A stretch of 23,942 bases of DNA, from positions 1 through 23,942 of the forward strand of contig CAYNGH010000037.1 of NCBI GenBank assembly GCA_964396845.1, written 5' to 3'. The notes beneath the pieces are model-generated. The model was not told where the DNA came from, did no database searches, and saw nothing but the letters and a program-made list of their open reading frames with translations. Shown in pieces: positions 6,686 to 14,455 of this stretch. Every line of letters starts with the position of its first letter. Within the stretch, counting starts at the first letter, position 1. Source of the DNA: CAYNGH01 sp964396845. GTDB taxonomy: Bacteria; Vulcanimicrobiota; JAJTBE01; CAYNGH01. The translations under genes and the position numbers were made by a program.

Positions 6686-7863
6686 CAGCTGTCCTTTTCT
6701 TTTTTATTGAAGGCTTCCAGGGCCTGTTGATAAACCTCTGTCAGGGGAATGCCGGTCTTTTCTGCTATCTGCCGGCAGGATTCAAACTCCGGTGATCCCT
6801 TCACCCTGCCGTCGGGAAGCTGTGCAGTCTTGAACATCACCGGCCCGTGGGGTGTTTCAAGGGTGGTGTGGCTCCTGGGAAGGCAGAAACGTTCCATCCT
6901 ATAAAACCTCACTCCCAGAGTGGTTGCCTGTCGCAGTATTTCCATGGCCAGGTCATCCCTCAGGCTTTCAGTTGACAATACCGACAGTTTTACTCCGGGG
7001 CGGTTTTTTTTCATATAAACCGGAGTAAGGAACACATCCAGAGCGCCTTTGTCCAGAAGCCTTCCTGTGAGCCAACCTGTCACTTCCGGGGACTGATCGT
7101 CAAGGTTGGTTTCAATCATCACCACCGGGTCTGAATCTGCCGGATCCTTGCAGGCGGAACCGATGATGATTCGATGGAGGTTGGGTATCTCCAGATCCCT
7201 TTCTCCGGCGCCATATCCCACCTGTTCAATGGTCATGGAGGGCATGGGGCCGAACCCTTTTGCCATGGATCGAAGAAGGCAGGCCCCGGTGGGAGTGGTC
7301 AGCTCATGGGGAATCCCCGATGATATGACCGGCACTCCCTTCAGAATATCAAGAGTCGCCGGTGCCGGGACAGGAATGGTGCCGTGCTGGCACTGGACAA
7401 AACCTGAACCCAAATGAACCGGAGATGAAAAGACTTCCCCGATGTTCATCAGGTGAAGCCCGGCAATAGCTCCCACAATATCAACAATGGAATCCACGGC
7501 CCCCACCTCGTGGAAATGGATCTTTTCCGGGGTGGTGCCGTGAATCCGGGCTTCTGATTCCGCCAGTATGCTGAAGGCTTTCATTGCCTTTTCTTTTACC
7601 GGTTCTGCCAGACTGCTTCCCCGGATTATCCCGTCAATATCTGAAAGGTGGCGGTGGGTATGATCTTGATCTGCCTTCACCACAAAACGGGTGCCTTGAA
7701 TCCCTTTCTTTTCAGTTTTAAAGGTTTCAATGTTGTATCCTTCCAGAGGAAGTCGGTTCAATTCTTCCCTGAGGGCATCAAAATCAAGCCCTGCATCAAG
7801 GAGAGCCCCCACCACCATATCTCCGCTGATTCCGGCGGAGCAGTCAAAAAATGCCGTCCTCAC
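6685..7863 (-). CDS. larC: Nickel-pincer cofactor biosynthesis protein LarC
   Basis: A 392-residue LarC: the CTP-dependent cyclometallase that inserts nickel into the dithio-dicarboxylate pyridinium nucleotide made by LarB and LarE, giving the nickel-pincer nucleotide used by lactate racemase and related enzymes. It opens with the family N-terminus FFDCSAGISGDM and contains a His-rich stretch (DHTHRHLSD, about 67-75), HFHEVGAVDS, and IETNLDDQSPE in the C-terminal half. It is one continuous gene, unlike the frameshifted larC1/larC2 of Lactobacillus plantarum. It starts at GTG 7863, overlapping the larB stop as GTGA, which implies translational coupling. Confidence 0.95.
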   Translation of the reverse strand: MRTAFFDCSAGISGDMVVGALLDAGLDFDALREELNRLPLEGYNIETFKTEKKGIQGTRFVVKADQDHTHRHLSDIDGIIRGSSLAEPVKEKAMKAFSILAESEARIHGTTPEKIHFHEVGAVDSIVDIVGAIAGLHLMNIGEVFSSPVHLGSGFVQCQHGTIPVPAPATLDILKGVPVISSGIPHELTTPTGACLLRSMAKGFGPMPSMTIEQVGYGAGERDLEIPNLHRIIIGSACKDPADSDPVVMIETNLDDQSPEVTGWLTGRLLDKGALDVFLTPVYMKKNRPGVKLSVLSTESLRDDLAMEILRQATTLGVRFYRMERFCLPRSHTTLETPHGPVMFKTAQLPDGRVKGSPEFESCRQIAEKTGIPLTEVYQQALEAFNKKEKDS

Positions 7864-8618
7864 AAGTGATCTCCCATACTGTTGATGATTGCCGCCATAT
7901 ATCCCGCCCCGAAGCCGTTGTCGATGTTAACCACTGCTACTCCCGGAGCGCAGGAATTGAGCATTGTCAGCAGCGCCGACAACCCATGGAAACTGGCGCC
8001 ATAACCGATGCTGGTGGGTACTGCAATAACCGGCGAGGCCACAAGCCCGCCAACGATACTGGCCAGAGCTCCTTCCATTCCAGCCGCCACCACCACCACC
8101 GATGCCCCCATCAGGCGATCCCGGATTCCAAAGAGCCGGTGAATCCCTGCAACCCCCACATCAAAAAATGTTTCCACCGGCGAACCCATGGCACGGGCAG
8201 TTATTTCTGCTTCCCGGGCAACGGGAATGTCCGAGGTGCCTCCCGTGAGAATGGCGATACAGCCTTTTGATACCGGGTTCGGTATGGGCGATGAGAGGAT
8301 CATCCGGGCCTCGGGGTGATACCATGCGCCAGGGAGGACTTCTGCCACCTGTCGGAAAGTTTCCTCATCGGCCCGGGTTGCCATCACCAGGGAATTTTTC
8401 CGGGCCAGCCGTGTCATGATGGATGCCACCTGTCCCGGGGTTTTGCCGGGACAGAAAACCACCTCGGGATGACCGGTTCGCAGGGTGCGATGGTTGTCAA
8501 TCCGGGCAAACCCCACATCCTGATAAGGCAAATCCCGGAGGCTGTTCAATGCATCCTCCACAGGAAGATTACCCTGCCGGACCTCTTCAAGGATTGTTCT
8601 TATGGAATTCCTGTCCAA
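7860..8618 (-). CDS. larB: Nickel-pincer cofactor biosynthesis protein LarB
   Basis: A 252-residue member of the LarB/PurE-like family. LarB carboxylates nicotinic acid adenine dinucleotide at C5 and hydrolyses it to pyridinium-3,5-dicarboxylate mononucleotide, the first step of the pathway. The C-terminal PurE-like core is clear: AILTGGTSD, VAAGMEGALASIVGGL, AVPTSIGYG and NIDNGFGAG. The TTG start at 8618 has GGAGGA just upstream, located inside the end of larE, and the genes overlap by 32 nt. Its stop overlaps the larC start. Confidence 0.95.
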   Translation of the reverse strand: MDRNSIRTILEEVRQGNLPVEDALNSLRDLPYQDVGFARIDNHRTLRTGHPEVVFCPGKTPGQVASIMTRLARKNSLVMATRADEETFRQVAEVLPGAWYHPEARMILSSPIPNPVSKGCIAILTGGTSDIPVAREAEITARAMGSPVETFFDVGVAGIHRLFGIRDRLMGASVVVVAAGMEGALASIVGGLVASPVIAVPTSIGYGASFHGLSALLTMLNSCAPGVAVVNIDNGFGAGYMAAIINSMGDHL

Positions 8619-9435
8619 TCATTCCTCCGGGTATAAGCCGGTTCATATTTCCCATATGGTAACCTGCAAGGTCAAGGGTCACAAAAGGGAACCCCAGCTC
8701 CTCCAGTTGATTATGGATCCTGCGCCTTGTTTCCTCTATGAGGAGTGATGAAATCTGCCCCGGGAGGACCTCCAGCCGGGCCACCGGGCCATGAACCCGA
8801 ACCCTCACCGGGTTGAAGCCCATTTCACTCAGGAATTCTTCAGCCCGGCAAATCATGCTCAGGATGTCAGGATCCAGGGGAGTGCCATAAGGAATGCGGG
8901 TTGCCAGGCATGGCGACGAAGGTTTGTCCCATGTGGGAAGGTTCATCTGTCGGGACAGGGATCGGATCTCTTCTTTTGCCAGTCCTGCATCAAGGAGGGG
9001 GCTGATAATCCCCAGCTCTCGTGATGCCCGCTGTCCCGGCCGATAGTCCGCCAGGTCGCTGGCGTTGGAGCCTTCAGCAAGGTGTTTGATTCCTATTTTA
9101 TCGGCCATCTCCACAAGCCGGGAGAAACGTCCCCGCTTGCAATGATAACAGCGGTCCGGCGGGTTGGAGGCAATCCGGGGATCCTCCAGTTCGTTGAGGT
9201 TCACCGCGTCAACCCTCAGCCTCAGGGCGCGGGCGGTGTTCAAGGCTTCCGTTGTTTCCCTTTGGGGATGAAGAGGCGATGAAATCAACACTCCCCGGGC
9301 ATTATCTCCCAGGACCTGCCGGGCAGTAGCCAGAAGAAATGTGCTGTCAACTCCCCCTGAATATGCCACCAGCACCTTTCCCATAGATTCCAGGGCCTGC
9401 ATCAGTTTTTTTTTCTTTTCAAAGGCAGAAGCCAT
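8587..9435 (-). CDS. larE: Pyridinium-3,5-dicarboxylate sulfurtransferase LarE, three-cysteine type
   Basis: A 282-residue PP-loop ATP pyrophosphatase. SGGVDS (26-31) is the PP-loop and DYRPG (about 130-134) and PSSPCLATRIPYG (172-184) are LarE signatures. LarE converts the two carboxylates of the LarB product into thiocarboxylates. Cys176 aligns with the sulfur-donating cysteine of Lactobacillus LarE, and Cys96 and Cys99 form an extra CYHC pair. LarE proteins with three such cysteines are known to hold a [4Fe-4S] cluster that carries the sulfur, whereas the one-cysteine type sacrifices its own cysteine; I infer the cluster type here. The frame is open further upstream into the methyltransferase gene, but ATG 9435, 7 nt after that gene's stop, gives normal length. 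Confidence 0.92.
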   Translation of the reverse strand: MASAFEKKKKLMQALESMGKVLVAYSGGVDSTFLLATARQVLGDNARGVLISSPLHPQRETTEALNTARALRLRVDAVNLNELEDPRIASNPPDRCYHCKRGRFSRLVEMADKIGIKHLAEGSNASDLADYRPGQRASRELGIISPLLDAGLAKEEIRSLSRQMNLPTWDKPSSPCLATRIPYGTPLDPDILSMICRAEEFLSEMGFNPVRVRVHGPVARLEVLPGQISSLLIEETRRRIHNQLEELGFPFVTLDLAGYHMGNMNRLIPGGMIGQEFHKNNP

Positions 9436-9442
9436 ACTCTCA

Positions 9443-10564
9443 TTAATCTCTCTGCAGGACAAAGATATACTCGTGCTTGAAGACATAATATCCCCCCACC
9501 ATGGCCCGGTATCGCCACAACTCTTCCTGGCTCCGTTTTCCCTTGGTCTGCTGAAAGTTCTTGATGACAATCGACTTGAGATGAAACCCCACATCCATCA
9601 TCTTCTGCATTGACCAGAAACCCAGGGGTATCCATTCTCCCTTGTGATACTTGTCGCCGATGACCAGGATGGCATACCGGCCACGTTCCAGCACGTTGTA
9701 TGTCCTTCTGGCAATTTCGCCAAGGCGATCCAGAAAATCATCCACGTTGGCTGCATTTGAAAGGTCGTCGGCGTTGTCGGAAAAGCGGATGATGTCGTAA
9801 TACGGGGGATGCAACATCGCCAGATGGACTTTTTTCACACCCATTTGAGAGAGAATTTCTTTATAATCTGCATTTACCGAATTAGCGTTAAATATCCGGG
9901 TTTTTACATCATAGGGGTTTTCCTCGGAATCCACGATAAACTGTGCTTTCCGGGAAACCGTGCTGTTCAGCTCCAGGCCTATGCCGTTGCGTCCAAGGCG
10001 GCGGCACTCGATGAGGGTTGTGCCTGACCCTGCAAAGGTATCCAGCACGTATTCGTGGCCCTTGGAATATCTCAGCATCATCTGCCGGGGAATCTGGGGT
10101 ATGAAATTGCCCCAGTAACTGGCCATATGAGCGCCTCCCCGGTCCCGTTTCTTGTCAACCCACAGGCTGTCGGTGCGGATGTCCTTGTATTCCTTCCAGC
10201 GGTTGAGATTGATGTCGTTTATCTTGCCGGTTTTTACCCTGGTGATGCTGGTCTTGAGCCGTTGCAGGTAATATCTGATCCTGTCGGTGGTGCGGGTGTC
10301 GATTATCTGCTGAAGGTTGCCAGTGAAAATATCCATATCCACCCGGTAAGCCCGGCCATTCATGGGAATTTCCTTTGATGTCCAGGGATTGCTGTCAGGG
10401 GACTCCAGGATCCGGTTCATCATATCCTGAACCTCGGATCGAATCTGGGCTGCGGCTTCCCAATCCATAAGCTGATCTATGGTTCCCACCAGCTTGTCCC
10501 TGTCCAGAATCAGCTTCGGCGAAGTTTCCTCGCCCAGAGGCAAAGAAAGAATCTCAATGTCCAT
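9443..10564 (-). CDS. Orphan DNA methyltransferase (amino-methyltransferase type)
   Basis: A 373-residue predicted SAM-dependent DNA methyltransferase. DTFAGSGTTLIECRRLGRNGIGLELN begins the SAM-binding region (motif I, about residue 176), and about 65 residues later LHPPYYDII stands at the catalytic motif IV ([DNS]PP[YFW]) of N6-adenine/N4-cytosine enzymes, with His in place of the acidic first residue. Motif I precedes motif IV, so it is not in the permuted beta order. The N-terminal 150 residues are of no family I recognise and may hold target recognition. No restriction endonuclease is adjacent, so it is likely regulatory, protective, or acts on something other than defence. It heads the larE-larB-larC-recR operon. 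A GTG at 10573 is an alternative start, but GGCGG lies directly against it. Confidence 0.82.
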   Translation of the reverse strand: MDIEILSLPLGEETSPKLILDRDKLVGTIDQLMDWEAAAQIRSEVQDMMNRILESPDSNPWTSKEIPMNGRAYRVDMDIFTGNLQQIIDTRTTDRIRYYLQRLKTSITRVKTGKINDINLNRWKEYKDIRTDSLWVDKKRDRGGAHMASYWGNFIPQIPRQMMLRYSKGHEYVLDTFAGSGTTLIECRRLGRNGIGLELNSTVSRKAQFIVDSEENPYDVKTRIFNANSVNADYKEILSQMGVKKVHLAMLHPPYYDIIRFSDNADDLSNAANVDDFLDRLGEIARRTYNVLERGRYAILVIGDKYHKGEWIPLGFWSMQKMMDVGFHLKSIVIKNFQQTKGKRSQEELWRYRAMVGGYYVFKHEYIFVLQRD

Positions 10565-10666
10565 AATGCTCACCCGCCATAATTAATGTATCTGATTTAT
10601 GCAGACGCCGGACAAAATCCTCTTTTTTTGCCAGATGCTTGTTTTGATGGTAATTTCATAATGACA

Positions 10667-10684
10667 TCATCCGCCGGCTGATGA
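10667..10684. promoter_or_regulatory. Candidate operator between divergent operons
   Basis: An 18-nt palindrome, TCATC-C-GCCGGC-T-GATGA, with a single mismatched pair, in the 202-nt region between the methyltransferase-lar operon and the VOC-YcaO operon. Its symmetry and position suit a dimeric regulator acting on both directions. No regulator gene is adjacent. Confidence 0.3.
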
Positions 10685-10766
10685 ATCCCCGGCAGTCGAT
10701 TTCGCAGGGTAACAGGCTGGTGAGATAGAAATTGACAAAAAATGAAATATTGGAGGCGAAGACCCT

Positions 10767-11156
10767 TTGAACAGAAATATCAGCCTGAGCCGGATTGGAA
10801 TTTTATCGAAAGACGGCGGGAAGACCCGGGATTTTTACCGGGAGTTCCTGGGCTTCGATGGGAATGGCCTCCGGCGGGACAAGCTCCGGCGGCTTTCAAT
10901 ATGGGATCTTCACCGGGAAGGAACCCCCGGCCTTGAGATTATTGAATCCTCGGGAGAAGGAATCCCCCTGGGACAGGGCCTTCGCACCATCGAATTTGAA
11001 ACTGACCATCCCCGGGAAATTTATGACTGGTTCAGGCAGGCAGGCGCGCCCCTGGCGGGAAAGGGGACTGGCATCGACGAGCAGGGACGGGAGTTTTTTC
11101 ATCTTGTGTCCCCTTCGGGGGAGTTCATACGGATAATCGGGAAGGAGAAAAGATGA
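10767..11156 (+). CDS. VOC (glyoxalase/bleomycin-resistance) superfamily protein
   Basis: A 129-residue protein with the two beta-alpha-beta3 modules of the VOC fold. SRIGILSKDGGKTRDFYREFLGF is the first-module signature (split here as SRIGILSKDG then GKTRDFYREFLGF), and VSPSGEFIRII ends the second. The positions that carry metal ligands in glyoxalases and dioxygenases appear replaced: Arg9 at the first His, Arg73/Thr74 around the second His and Arg122 at the last Glu. This resembles the non-metal branch that includes drug-binding bleomycin-resistance proteins. TTG start, with GGAGG 10 nt upstream. Its TGA overlaps the YcaO ATG (ATGA), so the two are made together; I infer a role in the YcaO pathway, such as binding a product or precursor. 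Substrate unknown. Confidence 0.72.
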   Translation: MNRNISLSRIGILSKDGGKTRDFYREFLGFDGNGLRRDKLRRLSIWDLHREGTPGLEIIESSGEGIPLGQGLRTIEFETDHPREIYDWFRQAGAPLAGKGTGIDEQGREFFHLVSPSGEFIRIIGKEKR

Positions 11157-13189
11157 CCGGGAATTATGCCAGGCTTTATCCCCGGCTACTTCCACCGGCG
11201 GTTTTTTTTATTCTCCCCGGCGGGAAGGGATGGATATTTCGATCACCCTGCAACCTTTTGCCCGTGGAAAGCCCCGGGCTGATGAAGGTTTTTATTCAAC
11301 TGCAGGACATTCTGAATCCCCGGATTACTCTGGGAGAAACTTTGGATAAGGTGCAATCCCCGTCCCGCCGGGAGCTGTTTGACGGCTGTATTTTGCTGAT
11401 GCTTCAGGGGGGTGTTCTGGAGGCCGGCGATAATCCCCCGGATGATGCCCTGTCGGTGGAAGGGTGCCAATGGCAGTGGATGGATGCCCCCATCATTTCG
11501 CCATGGGACATATCCCCGGGGGAGGTGAGCCTCATGCTTGTGCCGGGGTTTTTTTCCCGGCCCGGGGTTGTGGCCCTCTCTTCTGACTGTTCACCGGCGG
11601 ATTTTATATTGCGGTGGATCTCAGGGCAACGAGGATCCTCACTGACGGAAAGGTTTGCCGGGGATTTGGTGACTCCCGGTGCAGTGCTCCGGTGGTTTCT
11701 CCCGGCAGGTTTTGCAGAAACCCTTCAGAAGGGGAAAGAAGCAGTGGCAGGATTTCTTGATGATAATCCCGGTCTGGAGCCCGCGGTTTATTTTTTTGAT
11801 GAGAAGGGAAATATCACCAACAGTAGTTTTGTTCCTCCTTCTCCTGTGGGGTTTCATACCCGTTGGGGACATCCTGAATCCCTTGAAACCGGCGATCTGA
11901 TAAATCAGGAGATGGGGCTTTTTTCTGAGGTTCAAATCATTGAGGCTGACGGATTTTACATGGCCACGGTATCCACAGGAAACCCCGGGATTTTCCATGG
12001 CGGAGATGCCTTCAGCATCGGCGGTGGTTGCAATCCCTGCAGGGAAACAGCCCTTGGACGAGCCATGGGAGAAGCCCTGGAACGTTACTGCGCTTCGTTT
12101 TACCGCCAGCAGGCACTGGACGGCCCATCCTTCCGGCGGGTGACTATTCCCCTGGCCCCGTCACAGGTGAAAAACCCGGCATATCCTCCCGGCGGTGAGT
12201 ATTTCTCCCGGGAGCAGTATCATCGTTGTGGTTTTCCATATGAACCCCTGAAGGATGATAAAAAGGTATGCTGGGCCCATGGAACGTTTCTGGATAATGT
12301 CCGGGATGATCTGGATTATACCAGGGGGCTCAACCGGGAGGAGCATTTGTCGTGGCCGGTGTCGATACCTGCAGGGGCGGTGTTTCTGCCTTACCGGGAG
12401 GAGCCGGGTGAATCGGTCATTCTGCCGGATTCCAGTTGTGGCCTCGGGTGCGGTGCCACTCTGGAGGATGCCCTGAGAAGTGCCATCCTGGAGCTGATGG
12501 AAAGACATGCCCTGGCTGTTGCCTGGCTTGAGGGATTCTCGGTGCCCCGGCTGGATTCCGGGGATGTCCTGTGCCGGCTTTCCGGGAAATATGCAGGGCT
12601 GTTTTCTTCTTCCCGCCGTCGGTGGCGGTTTCTGGATCTTTCTTCATACTGGGGGCTTCCCACCCTGTGGGGATACTGCCGGGAGGATACCACCATGGGT
12701 GAACGGTTCTCCTGCGGGAGCGCGTGTCATCAGGATCCGATGGTATGTCTTGAAAAGACCCTTGATGAAATTCAGCAGAACCGCATGGCTTTAAGGGATG
12801 AAGAGATAAGAAAGGCAGGGGAGTATCTCAGGGAGGACGATCCTTTTAAGATAAGATCATATCGGGATCATCTGTTGTTTTACAACTGCTTCCCTCATAT
12901 TCTCGACAGGCCCCCCTTCACTGGGCAGGATATTCACAAGGGAAGCTTTTTCCGACAGGAGCCGGGCCCGGCAACGATTTTTGATCTGTCGAACATAATA
13001 TGCTGTAAGGATGCTTCAATCTGTTATTCCATCCTAACCACTGCTGATGTCCGGTGGGCTGGCTTCCATGTGGTTCGGGCAGTTTCGCCGGAGCTTCTTC
13101 ATCCAGCCGGTGCTCACGGCGAGATGATGCTTAACTTATCTCACGTTGCCACAAAGAAATCTCTGGTTTTGCCCCATCCCTTCCCGTGA
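11153..13189 (+). CDS. YcaO-domain cyclodehydratase with RRE-like N-terminus (TOMM/RiPP-type)
   Basis: A 678-residue protein. The C-terminal 400 residues or so form a YcaO ATP-using domain: ALGRAMGEALERYC (E307, E310, R311) and AILELMERHA (E447, E450, R451) give the two ExxER elements that bind ATP-Mg, and SSCGLGCGATLEDA stands at the usual 'SNGLAAGxTxEEA' segment. The protein ends in PHPFP, a PxPxP tail characteristic of azoline-forming YcaO cyclodehydratases. Residues about 5-90 have the length and spacing of a RiPP recognition element (RRE), ending ILLMLQGGVLEAG, and about 90-240 may be an adaptor domain as in fused LynD-type enzymes, though no CxxC is seen there. I infer that it cyclises Cys/Ser/Thr of a ribosomal peptide. 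No precursor, flavin dehydrogenase or transporter is nearby. Upstream VOC gene is coupled. Confidence 0.85.
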   Translation: MTGNYARLYPRLLPPAVFFILPGGKGWIFRSPCNLLPVESPGLMKVFIQLQDILNPRITLGETLDKVQSPSRRELFDGCILLMLQGGVLEAGDNPPDDALSVEGCQWQWMDAPIISPWDISPGEVSLMLVPGFFSRPGVVALSSDCSPADFILRWISGQRGSSLTERFAGDLVTPGAVLRWFLPAGFAETLQKGKEAVAGFLDDNPGLEPAVYFFDEKGNITNSSFVPPSPVGFHTRWGHPESLETGDLINQEMGLFSEVQIIEADGFYMATVSTGNPGIFHGGDAFSIGGGCNPCRETALGRAMGEALERYCASFYRQQALDGPSFRRVTIPLAPSQVKNPAYPPGGEYFSREQYHRCGFPYEPLKDDKKVCWAHGTFLDNVRDDLDYTRGLNREEHLSWPVSIPAGAVFLPYREEPGESVILPDSSCGLGCGATLEDALRSAILELMERHALAVAWLEGFSVPRLDSGDVLCRLSGKYAGLFSSSRRRWRFLDLSSYWGLPTLWGYCREDTTMGERFSCGSACHQDPMVCLEKTLDEIQQNRMALRDEEIRKAGEYLREDDPFKIRSYRDHLLFYNCFPHILDRPPFTGQDIHKGSFFRQEPGPATIFDLSNIICCKDASICYSILTTADVRWAGFHVVRAVSPELLHPAGAHGEMMLNLSHVATKKSLVLPHPFP

Positions 13190-13254
13190 GATTCAGCAGG
13201 GAGGATTTCCCCTGACCGGACAGAAATTTATCTGGAAATCCTTGGGAAGGCAGT

Positions 13255-14181
13255 TTGTGTTTGTTTATGACAGCAAAAAAGGGAAAAGCAATTGTGGCGG
13301 GGGATGAGAATACCCGGAAATCTCTGGGGGAGATTCTCTCAGAGATTGGATATGATATTGCCAGTTGCTCATCAGGCCGGGAAGTGATGGGATTTTTTTC
13401 TCCCCAGATGCCTGACGTGGTTTTTATTGATGTGATTCTGCCGGATATGACCGGGTATGAGGTGTTCCGGGAGCTGAAGGCATCGGGGCAGGTTGCCTCG
13501 GTATTTTTTATTTTTCTTGTGGAGGACGGGGGGATATTCCACAAGACAGAACATGTTTCTTATGGCCAGTATCGATACCTCAAAAAACCCCTGGATCAGA
13601 AGTCAGTGGAATCGGTGCTGGGGGAAAGCCCTGCCTCCGGCAAGGTCAGGCTGAAACCCTCGCCGGAGAAACGCAGTAAAGCTCATTATATAATTGATGA
13701 GTTGACGGGGCTTTATAACCGCAACTATCTTGATGAACGGCTCAAGGAAGAGTTTTCCCGGGCCAGACGTTACCAATATCCTGTTTCCCTGGCCCTGATT
13801 CGACTTGATGGTTTTGACAAGATGAGGACTTTCTTCAGCAGGGCGCAGACTGACGGCATAATCAAGCAGATGGCCGATGTGATGAGGCGCAATGTCCGGG
13901 GCATCGACATCCTGACCCGCTACGGCGAAGGAAGTTTTGCGGTTCTTCTGCCCCAGACCGGCAGAAAGGGCGCAACGACTCTGGGAGAAAAACTCCGCCG
14001 GATTCTGCATCGGCATCTTTTCTTTGGAATACCGGGACAAAATCGTTTCACCGCCAGTATCGGCATTGCTGCGTGCAATCATGGCAATCTTTCCAGCATA
14101 ATGAAGCTGGAATCTGCTTCAAATCGGGCTTTGAAGTCAGCCCAGCGTCACGGCAACAAAGTTCAGGTGGTCTGGCTCTGA
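13255..14181 (+). CDS. Response-regulator receiver protein with degenerate GGDEF domain
   Basis: A 308-residue protein. Residues 5-125 are a receiver (REC) domain: the phosphoacceptor position is Asp59 (FIDVILPDMTG) and the Lys in YLKKPLD is kept, but the acidic pocket is GDE rather than DDE and the switch Thr/Ser seems to be Val (FLVED). From Asp148 (DELTGLYNR) a GGDEF fold follows, with RLDGFDK keeping an Asp, but the signature is GEGSF (224-228) in place of GGDEF. Diguanylate cyclases need that motif, so I infer no c-di-GMP synthesis; the domain may bind a nucleotide or a protein. The start is uncertain: TTG 13255 has GGGAAGG at good spacing, while TTG 13261 and ATG 13267 are also possible. 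It lies 65 nt after the YcaO gene on the same strand. Confidence 0.82.
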   Translation: MCLFMTAKKGKAIVAGDENTRKSLGEILSEIGYDIASCSSGREVMGFFSPQMPDVVFIDVILPDMTGYEVFRELKASGQVASVFFIFLVEDGGIFHKTEHVSYGQYRYLKKPLDQKSVESVLGESPASGKVRLKPSPEKRSKAHYIIDELTGLYNRNYLDERLKEEFSRARRYQYPVSLALIRLDGFDKMRTFFSRAQTDGIIKQMADVMRRNVRGIDILTRYGEGSFAVLLPQTGRKGATTLGEKLRRILHRHLFFGIPGQNRFTASIGIAACNHGNLSSIMKLESASNRALKSAQRHGNKVQVVWL

Positions 14182-14222
14182 GTCCCGGCTGATGCCTTTT
14201 CGACAAAAACTCCTGTTGGCAC

Positions 14223-14262
14223 AAGGTTTCCTCCCAGGGGAACAGTTTTTTCTGGAAACCTT
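14223..14262. repeat. Inverted repeat after the REC-GGDEF gene
   Basis: AAGGTTTCC (14223-14231) and GGAAACCTT (14254-14262) are perfect 9-bp arms around a 22-nt loop, starting 42 nt after the stop codon. No T-run follows, so terminator activity is doubtful. Confidence 0.45.
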
Positions 14263-14405
14263 GAAAACCGGCAGGATTTTTTCATCTGTTTGGTTAAAAT
14301 ATTAAGTGAAGTTGGGTATTTAGCTGTTTTTCTGAAAGCTCAGGTCATTCTCATGGTGGCCTGCAGGCTTTTAGTGTGGTAAATTTAATATCAGACCTGT
14401 CAGGT

Positions 14406-14455
14406 GCACCATTGCATCCCGGACTGTCCACAGCCCGTGGTTGGTGGTGCTTTTT
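14406..14455 (+). terminator. Terminator-like hairpin in the ftsA leader
   Basis: GCACCA (14406-14411) pairs with TGGTGC (14445-14450), with an inner CCAC/GTGG stem, and TTTTT (14451-14455) follows directly. It sits 72 nt before the ftsA start. It could end transcription from upstream, act as an attenuator of ftsA, or end a short RNA. Confidence 0.45.

Noticed and set aside
10598..10660. 20-codon minus-strand ORF (MKLPSK...PASA) as a possible RiPP precursor for the YcaO system
   Set aside because: Too short for leader plus core, only one Cys and no ribosome site, and it reads away from the YcaO operon toward the methyltransferase gene.
10732..10737. Perfect TTGACA as a -35 for the VOC-YcaO operon
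   Set aside because: The matching -10 position falls on the ribosome site and start region of the VOC gene with no TATAAT-like hexamer.
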